Assembly: GCF_963082655.1 (NCBI RefSeq)
Contig: NC_081552.1
Location: 197,888,781 to 197,952,780, forward strand
DNA from: Stomoxys calcitrans
Lineage: Eukaryota > Arthropoda > Insecta > Diptera > Muscidae
Length of the DNA stretch: 64,000 nt
Reading direction: 5' to 3'
Part shown: in pieces, positions 20,456 to 32,640 of the stretch
Layout: every line of letters begins with the position of its first letter
Position numbering within the stretch: position 1 is the stretch's first letter
The notes under the pieces: model-generated
Databases searched by the model: none
Told to the model about the DNA's origin: nothing
Seen by the model: the letters and a program-made list of their open reading frames with translations, nothing else
Translations under genes and position numbers: made by a program

Positions 20456-22190
20456 CATTAATATACGATGTGAGCTCCATATTGCCATAGTGGGATATGA
20501 AGTTCAGTTTATGGTGTGCTTTAGGACGTATCCTCAAACACTTGGCTCCAATATTGGATATCAAATTCGTTTTCTACCCTTAAATAACTTTCATTTGAGT
20601 CTCATATTCTCATAATGGGTCAATTGAGCTATTTCACATATTTTTAGGAGGAAAAGCTCCACCTTGATTTGAACACAAATTTTAATGTCACATTCGTAAT
20701 CTACTCCCAAATACTTTTCAAATAAGTCCCATATAGACATGGTCGGCTAATATGCCCATTTGGGGGTATTTAGGGGTGGGGCGACCTCCCACTACGTGGA
20801 CCTAAATTTTTATACCATATATTTGTAACCTATTGTCTAATACTTTTCATTTGAGGCCCATATCGATATGAACGTCGAATATATCTGTTTAGAGGGGTTT
20901 TTGGGTTGGGGAGGCCCGCTGGGTACCTGGGAACCACCTTTTAGTACGATATTCGTTTTCTAGTCTCCAATACCTTTCATTTGATACCCATATTGTGCCT
21001 ATCGGTCCACTTTGATTTTGGATGGCGTTGTTGGGATAAGGGGAAGGACCGCCCCCATCCGATATCTAAAAATTATATAGCCTATGTTTCTTTCCATACA
21101 AACGTTCACAATCTGTGAAAATTTTAAGAAAATCGATTTAGCCGTTTTTGATTCTACGGAGCAAATAAAAAACCGAGTTCCATGTAGTCATGATGGGTCA
21201 TATGCCCATTTAGTTAATTTTTGGGGGGTAGGGTGACCCCTTCGGTCGGATTTTGTATGGCAGATTTGTAATCTACTCCCAAATACCTTTCATTTGAGGC
21301 CCACATTGACATGAACGTCCAATATGTCTGTTTGGGGGGAATTTTGGGGTTGGGTCGGCCCGCTTGGCACTTTGACCCAAATTCTTATGTCATATTCGTA
21401 TTCTATGTTCCAATACCTTTATATAATTACCCATATTGTCTCGATCGGTCGACTTTTGATTTTGGGTGGTGTTTTTAGAAAACGGGGGAGGTTTAGCCCC
21501 CTTCCCAAATCAACAAATTAGAAAGCCTTGTTCTCCTTCCTGACCATATTCGTAAACTACTCCCGAATACCTTTCATTTGAGTCCCATATTGTCAAGATC
21601 GTCAAATAAACCTATTTTAAGGGGTTTTGGGACCGGGGCGGTCCCCCACGTACTTGGACCCTACTTTTATTATGAAATTCGTACTCTGCTCTTGAACAAC
21701 TTTCATTTGAGACCCATATTGTGGCGATCCGTCCACTTTTATTTATGGGTAGTACTTTTGCGGTAAGGGGGAGGGTCCTTCCCCCTCCGGATATCAAAAA
21801 ATTATATATTATTATAAACTACTCCCGAATACCTTTCATTTGAGTCCCTTATTGTCAAGATCGTCAAATAAATCTATTTTAAGGGGTTTTGGGACCCCCA
21901 GGTACTTGGACCCTACTTTTATTATGAAATTCTCTGGAATAACTTTCATTTGAATCCCATATTGTCCCGATCCTTCCACTTTTATTTATGGGTAGTACTT
22001 TTGCGGTAAGGGGGAGGGTCCTTCCCCCTCCCGATATCAAAAAATTATATAGCCTTTGTTTCCTTCCCGACCAACCTACGCAATCTGTGAAATTTTCAAG
22101 GTAATCGGTTAAGCCGTTTTTGAGTCTATACGGAAGTTGTATACCCCCATCCTATGGCGGAGGGTATACAAATTTCGTTGCTTCAATTGG
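20456..22190 (-). repeat. Helitron-type internal repeat array
   Basis: Many units of the roughly 110-130-bp repeat, with CCTTTCATTTGAGTCCCATA and GGGGGAGGGTCC-like runs, in minus orientation. Two units (21550-21800 and 21810-22060) are especially alike. The GCCGTTTTTGAGTCTATAC leader occurs at 21145 and 22115. The right end has a B-like TACCCCCATCCTATGGCGGA at 22141 instead of a Helitron TC tip. It looks like a hybrid of the two repeat classes. Confidence 0.6.
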
Positions 22191-23341
22191 TAACACTTGG
22201 CGTCAGCCTGTTATAATGGTGTGGAATATGAATTGACTAAACTCAGCAAAATTTCTAGATTTTAACATTTTTAAAATTTTCAAATTTCGGTATACGTTTG
22301 CACTCTGTACATTTGTTGCTTTCAATTTAGTTCTCAGTATGTACCTGTTTGAAAAGCACACAACAACAACTATAATTTCATACCGCGGTTGTGATGTGCA
22401 TATAGTATATATGTATGTGTGTATTACTTGCTCACTCTTAATAACACAACAGCATAATCAGTTGCTCGCCTGGATGCCATTTATGTTTTATGGGTAAGGT
22501 GGTCTCACTATTATTGATGGTACGGTATAGCATTATTGCTGTGCCGGAGACCACAATTTTATTATGCATTTGCTGGAAGTGAAAACAAAATTAGTTTTCA
22601 AAGTTAATTCGTTTACCAACTCCCTTAAAGCCACACATATGTAGTTTCCCACAACATAGTACAGGCGTAACATACGTATGTATGTAAGTCTGTTTGTCTG
22701 CAAAAAGGCAAATCTATAAATTATTCACAAATTGGTGCGGGCACAAGCAACGATAAAAACGCATCCACTATTGACTATGAGCCACGCAAATAGATCCGAG
22801 AACTGCGGCAGCTCGATATGAATCTGATATGAAATATGTTTATTATTTTGGCGTGTTGTGATGGTAACGCATACGAAATTTTATGAAAATATAAAGGCGG
22901 AATAAATCAATTTGCTTATTATTATGTGCTCAATTTAAGTTGATTGAGGGAATCCATCAATTCAATAAATGGCTGAGGAGTGGTGATTCATTCACCTCGC
23001 TTTAAAGCTGCAAGTCGGAACCCTTCCTCGAACGCTTGCTGAGAATATCAACAACGTTTGCGAAGGCCACATCCAATTGTCTGGGATTCTAATGACAAAA
23101 GGGCATAAATAATTTAATAGCCTTATTTCCAGTTCTGGGTACTTATTCAAAGTCAATGGCAATGAATGAATGAATACTACTGAAAGAGCATTGAATAAAT
23201 TTTATATTAGTATTTTTTCTTCTGGAAGCGAATTATTCCTCCCCTTAACATTCATCGATTGACTACGTATCATTAAAAAAAAATGGAAATTGGAAATATA
23301 AATCAAATTAAATTAATTTAATGTGGTAAAAGTAAAGTAAG
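22191..23341. other. Repeat-poor stretch, no gene recognised
   Basis: AT-rich, with short TATG/TGTG-type microsatellites near 22405-22420 and 22675-22690 and AATGAATG at 23160. No open frame of note, no RNA gene and no match to window repeats. It is a likely intergenic or intronic island. Confidence 0.45.
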
Positions 23342-25165
23342 CAAGTAAAACGGCATTAAGTTCGGCCGGGCCGAACTTTGGATACCCACCACCTTGCGTA
23401 TACATGTAAAACACCATTCATCAAAATCTGGTGAAAATTGCATACCTTATGTCCCATAGCAGTTATATCGAAATTTGATCCGATTTGGACCAAATACTAA
23501 TAAGAACAAGTCATTGTTCAATTGTGTATATCTAAAAATGTACAACCATATACAACATGGATGTCGAAAAGTCATAGGTCAATGTGTCAAATTTCAGTTA
23601 AATCGGGGCCAAGACTTTAAATCGAAATATCGGTCTATATGGCAGCTATATCCAAATCTGGACCGATTTGGGCCAAGTTGCAGAAAAATCACGAAGAGAT
23701 TAACACAACTCACTGTCCAAAATTTCGGCGAAATCGGATAATAAATGCGCTTTTTAGTACCCCAAAACCTAAAACCGAGAGATCGGTCTATATGACTGCT
23801 ACATCCAAATCTGGACCGATCTGTCCCATAATGCAGAACTATGTGGAGGGGCTTAAAATAACTCATTGTTCGAAATTTCGGCGACATCGGACAATAAATG
23901 CGCTTTTTATGAGCCTAAGACCATAAATCGGAGGATTGGTCTATAGGCAGTTACATCCAAATCTGGACCGATCTGAGCCAAATTGACGAAGAATGTCGAA
24001 GGGCCTAACACAACTCACTGTCCCAAATTTCAGCAAAATCGGATAATAAATGTGGCTTTTATGGGCTTTAGACCCTTAATCGGGAGATCAGTCTATATGG
24101 CAGCTATATCTAAATATAGGCATAAAACTACTTAATGTTTAAAATTTCAGCGAAATCGGTTAAAAAGTAAAGGTTTTATGGGCGACAGACCCTTTATCGG
24201 CAGATCGGTCTATATGGCAGCTATACCTAAATATAGTCCGATTTGATCCATATTAAGGTCAGGTATCAGGAGGCTTAAGATAACCCTCTGTTTCAAATTT
24301 CAACGAAATCGGGTAAAAAATAAAGCTTTTATGGCCTTTAGACCATAAATATAGCTTTTATGGGATTTAGACCCTTTGTCGGGAGATTGGTCTATATGGC
24401 AGCTATATCTAAATATAGTGCGATCTGAACCATATTTGAATCCTATGTTAGGAGGCGTAAAACTACTCAATGTTTCAAATTCCTGCGAAATGGGTTGGAA
24501 AATAAAGCTTTTATGGGCTTTAGACCCTTTATCGGCAAATCGGTCTATATGGCAGCTACATCTAAATAGAGTCCGATTTGATCCATATTTAGGTCGGATA
24601 TTAGGGGGATTAAGATAGCCCACTGTTTAGCCAAATCGAGTAATAAATAAAGCTTTTATGGGCTTCAGACCCTTTATCGGCAGATCGGTCTATATGGCAG
24701 CTATATATAAATATAGTCCGATATGGACCATATTTGGGTCAGATGTCGGGAGGCCTAAAACTACTCACTGTTGCAAATTTCAGTGAAATCGGATAAGAAA
24801 TAAAGCATTAATAGGCATTAGACCCTTTGTCGGAAAATCGGCCTATATAGCAACCATATCCAAATACGGTCCGATTAGGCCCGTCCAAGAACTTAACCAG
24901 CGTGCATCAAAAAGACGTATCTGTGCATCAAAAAGATGTATATGTGCCAAATTTCAGCTCAATATCTCAATTTTTAAAGGCTGTAGAGTGATTGCCATAG
25001 ACGGACGGATAAAGGGACAGACACACAGACATCGTTAAATCGTCTTAGAATTTTACGACGATCCGAAATATATATACTTTGTAGTGTCGGAAATTGATAT
25101 TTCGATGTGTTGCAAACGAAATGACTAGATGAATATATCCTACGGTGGTGGGTATCAAATGTAAG
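23342..25165 (+). repeat. AB element, full-length
   Basis: A end with the perfect palindrome TTCGGCCGGGCCGAA at 23361-23375 and ATACCCACCACC. About nine monomers follow, progressing from the CACAACTCACTGTCC subfamily to the ATAAAGCTTTTATGGG subfamily. The B end has ACGGACGGATAAAGGGACAG and GACGATCCGAAATATATA, then GGTGGTGGGTATC at 25145-25157. About 1.8 kb with no nested insertion. A good reference copy. Confidence 0.8.
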
Positions 25166-25274
25166 GAGAGGCAAAAACTTCACTATGCAATACCCTAAGC
25201 CTCAGAGTCTGTGTACTACTATTCATTAAGCAAATGCTAGAGTGCGTAAGATTTTATAACCACCCAAAAAAAAA

Positions 25275-25570
25275 ACCGTAGAGCAGAGGCTGACAGGTCT
25301 GCCTATGAAGCTGAAAGCCTGGGTTCGAATCCTGGCGAGAACAACAGAAGCAAGTGGTGGTTTTTAACCCCTTCTGACGCCGGCGAAATTTGTTAGGTAA
25401 AAACTTCTCCAAAAATAGGTGTCGCACTGCGGCATGCCGTTTGGACTCGGCTATAAAAAAGAGGCCCCCTTATCATTGAATTTAAACTTTAAACGGACAG
25501 CACGCATTGATATGTGAGAAGTTTGCCTCGGTTCCTTAATGGAATACACATGGGCAAATTTGCAAATTTG
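25275..25570 (+). mobile_element. tRNA-derived SINE, diverged
   Basis: ACCGTAGAGCAGAGGCTGAC (diverged A box), GGTTCGAATCCTGGCGAG (B box), a GTGGTGGTTTTTAACCCC-like block, GTGTCGCACTGCGGCATGCC, and a tail ending GGGCAAATTTGCAAATTTG. It is oriented plus. No clear target duplication, and it is more diverged than the 11918 and 46545 copies. Confidence 0.8.
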
Positions 25571-26640
25571 TATTTCAGATTTTATCAAAATTAGCTGAAT
25601 AATGCATCATTTATGAATCTATAGTAGCTATTTCGAAATATTGTACGATCTGGACCAAACTTGGTGGGATGTTGAGGGGTCTAAACCCAATCACTTGGGT
25701 TTGACCCCCACATATCTGTTCACGGCCGTTAGTGAAACTAAGAACGTAAATCCGAAAATCGACTAATATAGCAGCGTAGTTCGACAATGACCTATATCGG
25801 ACTATATTTTGATATAGCCCCATATAAACCGATCTGCCGATTTAATGTCTTAGGACCATAATAGCCTAAGACATAAAATTTCCCAGATTTGGATATAGCT
25901 GTCATATAGAGATCTCTCGATTTAAGGTCTTGGGCCCACAAAAGACGCATTTATTGTCCAATTTCGCCGAAATTTGGGACAGTGAATTGTATTAGGCCCT
26001 TCGATATCCCTCTATAATATGGCCCAGATCGTTCTAGATTTGGATATAGCTGCCATATAGACCGATCTCTCAATTTAAGATTTTGGTCCCATAAAGGCAC
26101 ATTTATTGTCCGATTTTGCCGAAATTTGGGACAGTGGCTCTTTGATATCCTTCTCTGATCTTTCCAGATTTGGATATAGCTGTCATATAGACCGATCTCT
26201 CGATTTAAGGTTTTGGCCCCATAAAAGGCATATTATTTGTCCGATTTCGCCGAAATTTGGGATAATGAACTGTGTTAGGCTCTTCGATATCCCTTTTCGA
26301 TTTGGTTCACATCGGTCTAGATTTGGATATAGCTGCCATATAGACCGATCTCCGATTTCAGGTGTTGGGCACATAAAAGGCGCATTTGTTGCCTGCTTTT
26401 GCCGAAATTTGGGACAGTAAATTGTGTTAGGCCCTTTGATATCCTTTTTCAATTTGGCCTAGATTGGTCCAGATTTGGATATAGCTGCCAAATAGACCGA
26501 TATATCGATTTAGGGTCCGGTGTCCACAAAAGGGGCATTTTTTGTCCGATTTCGTCGAAATTTGTGACAGTGAATTATGTTAGGGCTCCCGACATCCTTG
26601 TTTAATTTGGCCCAAATTTGTTCAGATTTATATATCGTAG
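25571..26640 (-). repeat. AB monomer array
   Basis: About six monomers in minus orientation with GATATAGCTGCCATATAGAC and GTCCGATTTCGCCGAAATTT. The left side abuts the SINE and the right side stops at about 26640 (ATATATCGTAGGGTATC) with no canonical end. It is partial. Confidence 0.7.
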
Positions 26641-27235
26641 GGTATCAAATGGTCAACTTTGTCCTACTTTAACTCGTCCTTAGTTGTATGTTTTTGTTGA
26701 GTGTTTTTAAAGTTAACCCACTCTTGCTTTTAACGCAACTTATAACATCATATAGAATATAATTTTTTACATTTCTTGCCACATACAACACACGCCAATC
26801 TGCAGCATTCAAGGGGAAACTTTTATTCACTCATAAAAGTGAGTCAATGAATTCACAACCATATTTGGAATACTATTTAAGCCTTTTCAGTCGTTCCACG
26901 GAACCTTAATTGAGTTATAAATATAGGAAAAAAAACTTATTTTCTGGCCTTAACTTAATTTGCATTTAAATTAACATTGTTGGGCTTACAAAAATACGGA
27001 GTGTAAAAAATAACAAAAATAAATCAAAGGCTGACTGTTTAAATTTGCATAGGTTAAGTAATCGTGGGTAAACACGAAATCCCATTGTTATGCCCAACCC
27101 CATACGATATGGCGTATAATCGTTTCTTCCTAACGATTATCGAAATATTTATTTTCCAGCCCATGAGTGAAGATATTTATTCTTAGTCACTGTGAAGCTT
27201 GAAATTGTTTAACCATCAATCCCTTCAATTGCCCG
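26641..27235. other. Repeat-poor stretch, no gene recognised
   Basis: AT-rich sequence with several poly-A and poly-T tracts. No open frame above chance, no splice-flanked exon and no structural RNA recognised. Confidence 0.4.
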
Positions 27236-28965
27236 TTTTTAAACACCCTAGGATGGTAGGTATGCTAATCTTATCATTCTGTTTGTAACATCTCAAAATA
27301 TTGATGTGAAATCCTATAGAGTATTGGGTTTCCCTAAAAGTAATTGCGGATTTTTCAAAAGAAAATAAATGCATTTTTAATAAAACTTAGAATGAAATTT
27401 AATCAAATATACTTTTTTTACACTTTTTTTCTAAAGCAAGCTAAAAGTAACAGCTGATAACTGACAGAAGAAAGAATGCAATTACAGAGTCACAAACTGT
27501 GAAAAAATTTGTCAACGCCGACTATATGAAAAATCCGCAATTACTTTTTGGGCAACCCAATACATATATCCTTGATCGTCTTGACATTCTGAGTCGATCT
27601 AGCCATGTCCATCTGTCTGACCGCATGTCTGTCAATAAAAATCACGATAGTTGTCGAACAAGTGTACACAAGTGTTTCGTACATATACCTATTATTGATG
27701 CAGATCGTTTGGGATTGCAAATGGGCCGTATCGGCTCAGATTTGGATATATCTCCCATATAACTCTATCTCCTAAATTGATTTCTTGAGCCTCTAGAAGC
27801 CGCAATCGTTAACCGTTTTCGCTGACATTTTGCACGACGTGTTCCGTGCTGACTTTCCAGATCTATGCCACGTACGATCCAAATCGGTCTATAACCGGAT
27901 ATAGTTGCCATAAAAACCGATCGCCAGATTTGAGCGGTTGGAAGCCGCAATTATTGTCTGTTACGACTTCTACCTCCTGATTAGTCTTCTACAATTAGTC
28001 TTACAAAATTTCAGGCAAATCGGATAATAATTGCGACCTCTAGTGGCTCAAGAAGTCAAGATCCCAGATCGGTTTATATGGCAGCTATATCAGGTTATGA
28101 ACCGATTTAAACCTTATTTGACACAGTTGTTGAAAGTAAGAATAAAATACGGCATGCAAAATTTCAGACAAATCGGATTGGAATTGCGCCCTCTAGAAGC
28201 TCAAGAAGTCAAGTCCCCAGATCTGTTTATATGACAGCTATATCAGGTTATGAACCGATTTAAACCATACTTGGCACAGTTATTGGATATCATAACAAAA
28301 TACTTTGTGCAAAAACTCATTCAAATCGGATAAGAATTGCGCCCTCTAGAGGCTCAGGAAGTCAAGACCCAAGATCGGTTTATATGGCAGCTATGTCAGG
28401 TTATGGACCGATTCGAACCATACTTGTCACCGTTATTGGATATCATAACAAAATACTTCGTGAAATATTTCATTCCAATCGGATAAGAATTGCGCCTTCT
28501 AGAGGCTTAAGAAGTCAAGACCCAAGATCGGTTTATATGACAGCTATATAAGGTTATGGACCGATTTGAACCATACTTGTTGGATGTCATTACAGAACAT
28601 GTCGTGCAAAGTTTCATTCCAATCGGATAAGAATTGCTCACTCTAGAGGCTCAAGAAGTCAAGACCCAAGATCGGTTTATATGACAGCTATATCAAATCA
28701 TGGACCCATAGGGCCCATTTGCAATACCAATCGACCTACACTAATAAGAAGTATTTGTGCAAAATTTCAAGGGGCTAGCTTTACTCCTTGGGAAGTTAGC
28801 GTGCTTTCGACAGACAGACGGACGGACGGACATGGCTACATCGACATAAAATGTCGCGACGACCAATAATATATATACTTTATGGGGTCTCAGACGAATA
28901 TTTTGAGTAGTTACAAACAGAATGACGAAATTAGTAAACCCCCCCATCCTATGGTGGAGGGTATA
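27236..28965. repeat. Foldback AB element with B ends at both sides
   Basis: The left B end is reversed (CACCCTAGGATGGTAGGTAT; ATCATTCTGTTTGTAAC) and is followed by GTCGATCTAGCCATGTCCAT. Monomers switch orientation near 27965. The right half runs in plus orientation through six AAGACCCAAGATCGGTTTAT monomers to a B end (GACAGACAGACGGACGGACG; CCCCATCCTATGGTGGAGGG at 28943). So the element is an inverted pair lacking A ends. A mariner MITE sits at 27324-27560. Confidence 0.7.
27324..27560 (+). mobile_element. Mariner-type MITE copy 1 (237 bp)
   Basis: Ends TTGGGTTTCCCTAAAAGTAA and, on the other strand, TTGGGTTGCCCAAAAAGTAA; TA direct repeats at 27322-27323 and 27561-27562. The internal sequence (ACAGCTGATAACTGACAGAA) is the same as in the copies at 34609, 39871 and 61400. 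The TIR core AAAAGTAATTGCGG is mariner-like. Non-coding. Confidence 0.9.
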
Positions 28966-31174
28966 AAAATCAATTTGTGTTTGTTTGTGTGTTCCTTATA
29001 GCCTCAGAAACGGCTGAACCGATTTTCTTGAAATTTCCACTGATGGTGCATAGTGATTCCGTGGTGAAAATAAGGTGCTACATATCTGAAGGGGGAGCGG
29101 ACCCTCCCCCTTACCCTAAATTTCAGAAACGCCAGATCTCGGAGATGGGTGGTGCGATTTAAGCGAAATTTTGTGTGGTCTCTTATAGTTAACCTACAAA
29201 CAAAAATTTGGTACTCAAATTTCGTATGGGGTACCTAGGGGGGGCGCCCCACCCCATAACCTACCAAATATATATATACACAAATCACGCCAATATGGGA
29301 CTCAAATGAAAGGTATTTGGGATAAGAAAACGTATCTGATATCCAATTGTCAGACCAAGTGTTTGGGGGACTACACCAACCTCTAAATCGGACCTATTTA
29401 CCGAACATGGCAACATGGGACTCAAACGAAAGGTATTTGCGAGTAAAATACGAATCTGATATCCAAATTTGCGACAAAGTTTCTGGTTGTCCTCCCCCAC
29501 CCCCCCAAACAGGACTTATTTACTGACCATGGCAATATGGGGCTTAAATAAAAGGTATTTGAGTGTAGAAAACGAATCTGATATACAATTGTCGGACCAA
29601 GTGTTAGGGAGACCACCCCAACCCCTAAAACATCCCTTAATCGGACATATTTACCGACCATGGCAATATGGAACTCAAATGAAAGGTAGTTGCGAGTAGA
29701 ATACGAATCTTTTATCTAAATGTGGGACCACGTTTCTGGGGTTCCACCCGTTCCCCAAACAGGACTTAAATAAAAGGTATTTGAGTGTAGAAAACGAATC
29801 TGATATCCAGATGTGGGACCAAGTGTTTGGGGGACCGCTCATCCCCGAGAACATTCCCGAAAGAAGACAAATTTACGATATGGGACACAAATGAAAGGTC
29901 TTTGGAAGTAAAGCACGAATCTGATATCAATGTTCGGGAAAAGTGTCTATGGGGCCACCCTCATAACACCACCCAAAGTATTTGCTGACCATTGCAATAT
30001 GAGGCTCAAATAAGAGGTATTTTAAAGTAGAACACGAATCTGATCTATATTTTCAAAGCCAAGTTACTGAGTGGCCGCCCCATCCCCCAAAACACACCCC
30101 AAACCGGTAATTTTTGGTGACTAGGGAAAAGTGAAGCTCAAATGAAGGGTATTTGGGAGTAGACCATGAATCTGACATCAACATTCGGCACCCACTGTCT
30201 AGGGGACACGTCCCACCACCATAACAACCCCCAAGAAGAACGTATTTGCTCACCAAGACAATGTGGGTCTTCAAGACAGTGGAACTCGATATTCATAGTT
30301 TTTGGGGCCCATACCCCAAACCAGATAAATGGTATTTGAGATTTTAAACCAATTTGATATCCAATTTTGAGGCCAATGGCAATATGGGGTTCAAATGTAT
30401 GAGAATAGAGCACAATGTAGATATATTTTCCAGGCTTAGTGTTTGGGGGACTATTCCACTCCCCAAAACACCCCTCATCCGGGCGTATTTACCAACCATG
30501 TCAATGTGGGGCTTCAGTGAAAGGAATTGGGGGGGTAGAGCAAGAACTGATACCCACTTTCGGGACCGATTTTCTGGGGGTCTACCCCTTTTCCAAAATA
30601 CCCCACAAACAGCAATTTTTTACTGACCATCGCAATATGGGGCTCAAATGAAGGCATTTCAGAGAAGAATACGAATTTCATATCCAACTGTAGGACCATG
30701 TATTTTAGGCATCACCCCTTCCCCAAAACACCACCCAAAGGGTAAAACTTTTCGACCATTCCAATATGTGGCTCAAATGAAAGTTATTTGAGATTAGAAA
30801 ACGAATTTGATAACCAATTTTGGAGCCATGTGTTTGGGGGACGCCTCATTCTGTAAACTCCCCCCCCAAAACCAATTGCAAAATGAGTTTAGATAAATGG
30901 TATTTGAAAGAAGAACACGATGCTGGTATTTTTCAGGGCCAAAGTCGGGCTGAAATATAGTATTTTAAGAATGGAGTACACCTTACATCCAAACTTCAAT
31001 GCGTAGACCAATAAAGATCATATGGGATTCAGCCTGTTAGTCAAGCGATATACTATTCTCGTAGCAAGGTATTTCACTAAAAGCTCTTTAATGGTCGAAA
31101 ATGAATATTCCACGGAAAATGATGTCCCATATAAAGTAGAAGAAGGCGCAGCGGAGCCGGCCCGGTCCAGCTAG
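28966..31174 (+). mobile_element. Helitron-like element, non-autonomous, about 2.2 kb
   Basis: The 5' leader ATAAAAATCAATTTGTGTTT then CAGAAACGGCTGAACCGATT. A long array of 110-130-bp units (CAAATGAAAGGTATTTG with GTGTTTGGGGGAC) runs to about 30960. The 3' end has GTATTTCACTAAAAGCTCTT, then the GC-rich GCGGAGCCGGCCCGGTCCAG and CTAG at 31171-31174 followed by T. The 3' end is canonical for Helitrons. The 5' TC tip is replaced by a B-end junction. No Rep or helicase coding seen. Confidence 0.75.
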
Positions 31175-31230
31175 TTTTTTATATAAGATGGGGTCTTAGA
31201 CGAATATTTCGATTTTCGGGCTGTATCTAA
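31175..31230 (+). repeat. AB B-end remnant after the Helitron
   Basis: TATATAAGATGGGGTCTTAG followed by ACGAATATTTCGA matches the B-end stretch just upstream of the Helitron at 28868-28902. The Helitron therefore interrupts, or sits beside a duplication of, a B end. Confidence 0.5.
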
Positions 31231-32640
31231 ATCCAGCACGTTATGTGTTAAAAATTAACTAAGTTTAATGGCATTTAGGTGCAATAAAGTCAAATTTGTA
31301 TTCAAATTACCACACGAATAGAAACGCCATATAAACACTATGAATTTTTTAATGGTTGTGCATGAAAAAGATTCTGCCCAGGCGGTTTTGACTCCACTTT
31401 TATGGTTTTGTTTGTTTTTTGCGACTTCAAAATATGTCAACCATTTGCAAATGGTAAATTGTTTACTTCATAAAAATGTAGCCCCAGAATTGAAAACAAA
31501 TAATGCCCCAAAATGCTGCCATCCATACAAAATCAATGTGTCTGGGCCAAATTGATTTCCAATTTTTACAACTGTTTGCATTTCGTTAGAATTTTACATT
31601 AAACAAAAATTACAAAATAGAACTCTCATAAAAAGCAACACCCCCTGTGACATTATTGCCAATAGATTTTATTGATTTAAATTGGTATTCCCAGAGGTGC
31701 GTCGCGGATGAGGACCGCAAGTGTGGGAAAGTGTTCGGTTTCGCTTTTGTTGATGCCCAATTGTTCTTTAATGAAGTTTTCATTAAATTCCTAAGCGTAG
31801 AGAAAACTTTTTATTGCAATTCCATTGACTTTTACACTCACAGGCTTTCACATTTGTCAGTTTATGAGCAATTTGCAAGCTGTTCATGGATGCCTCATGC
31901 CTGCCGGATGCTGCCATCGCAACAGATGGTGGCCGACAAAGTTTTGGTTTATTTGATCGTTCGTTTGTTCGTTAACAGAACAAAAAACAGTGGCATGGCA
32001 TGGCGTGCAGTCAACTACATTGGTTATTTACCGTCTATAACTGACACCAGGACCAAAAATCCAACCACGTCATGGGCAGATGCTTAATGCCTTGAAATAT
32101 AAGAGTAAGACAAACATTAACACGGAAGCGATTACTCTGCTGTCTTAGATTTAGGAACGCCAACTTTAAATAAGTTTCCAGCAGTAACCATGTGGCAACC
32201 ACCTTCCCGCTAACTTTGTGGCAGTAAACACTTTATCTCTTTTGCTTAACGTGGATTTTTATTAATTATAAGTTTAGTAAAGAATATAATGGAGTGCAAA
32301 ATGCCAGAAAGCACCAAGCAATTTTTAATTAGGGCCTTAATGTAATGAAATTTTTTTGTTTAATAAATTAATGTAAATTAATTGATATTATTGTAAACTC
32401 AAAGAATTTTATTGCTAGTGAAGATATTCAAGATATGAAGTAAAAGTAGCCATGCTATAAGTTATGAAGCCAATGTTGCTATGCTGAAGCCAATGTTTCA
32501 TAACTCGCGAAGCAAATGTTTCTCTGGAGAAGGCGCCAATATCATTGAAAACGTATGAAAATAAGCCTCGTGTACTGATTCAAATTCAATTCGGGGTAAC
32601 AGTTTATATATAGAGGCCGAAAAGAGTACCGATAAATTAC
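31231..32640. other. Repeat-poor island
   Basis: No window repeat family is present. The longest open frame outside transposons lies here (31647-32087). Potential splice sites are weak. It could be intronic or intergenic host sequence. Confidence 0.45.
31647..32087 (+). CDS. Unrecognised 146-aa open frame
   Basis: Starts MTLLPIDFIDLNWYSQRC and ends KNPTTSWADA. No family, signal peptide or transmembrane segment is recognised. The composition is unremarkable apart from several Cys and aromatic residues. A TTGGTATTCCCAG at 31682-31694 could be a weak splice acceptor, but there is no matching donor. Probably chance, though it is the longest non-repeat frame in the window. Confidence 0.15.
   Translation: MTLLPIDFIDLNWYSQRCVADEDRKCGKVFGFAFVDAQLFFNEVFIKFLSVEKTFYCNSIDFYTHRLSHLSVYEQFASCSWMPHACRMLPSQQMVADKVLVYLIVRLFVNRTKNSGMAWRAVNYIGYLPSITDTRTKNPTTSWADA

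Noticed and set aside
31178..31200. Apparent inverted Helitron 5' tip right after the Helitron 3' end (TTTTTATATAAGATG)
   Set aside because: It is better explained as part of the AB B-end sequence TATACTTTATGGGGTCT seen at 28872, which continues to match downstream.
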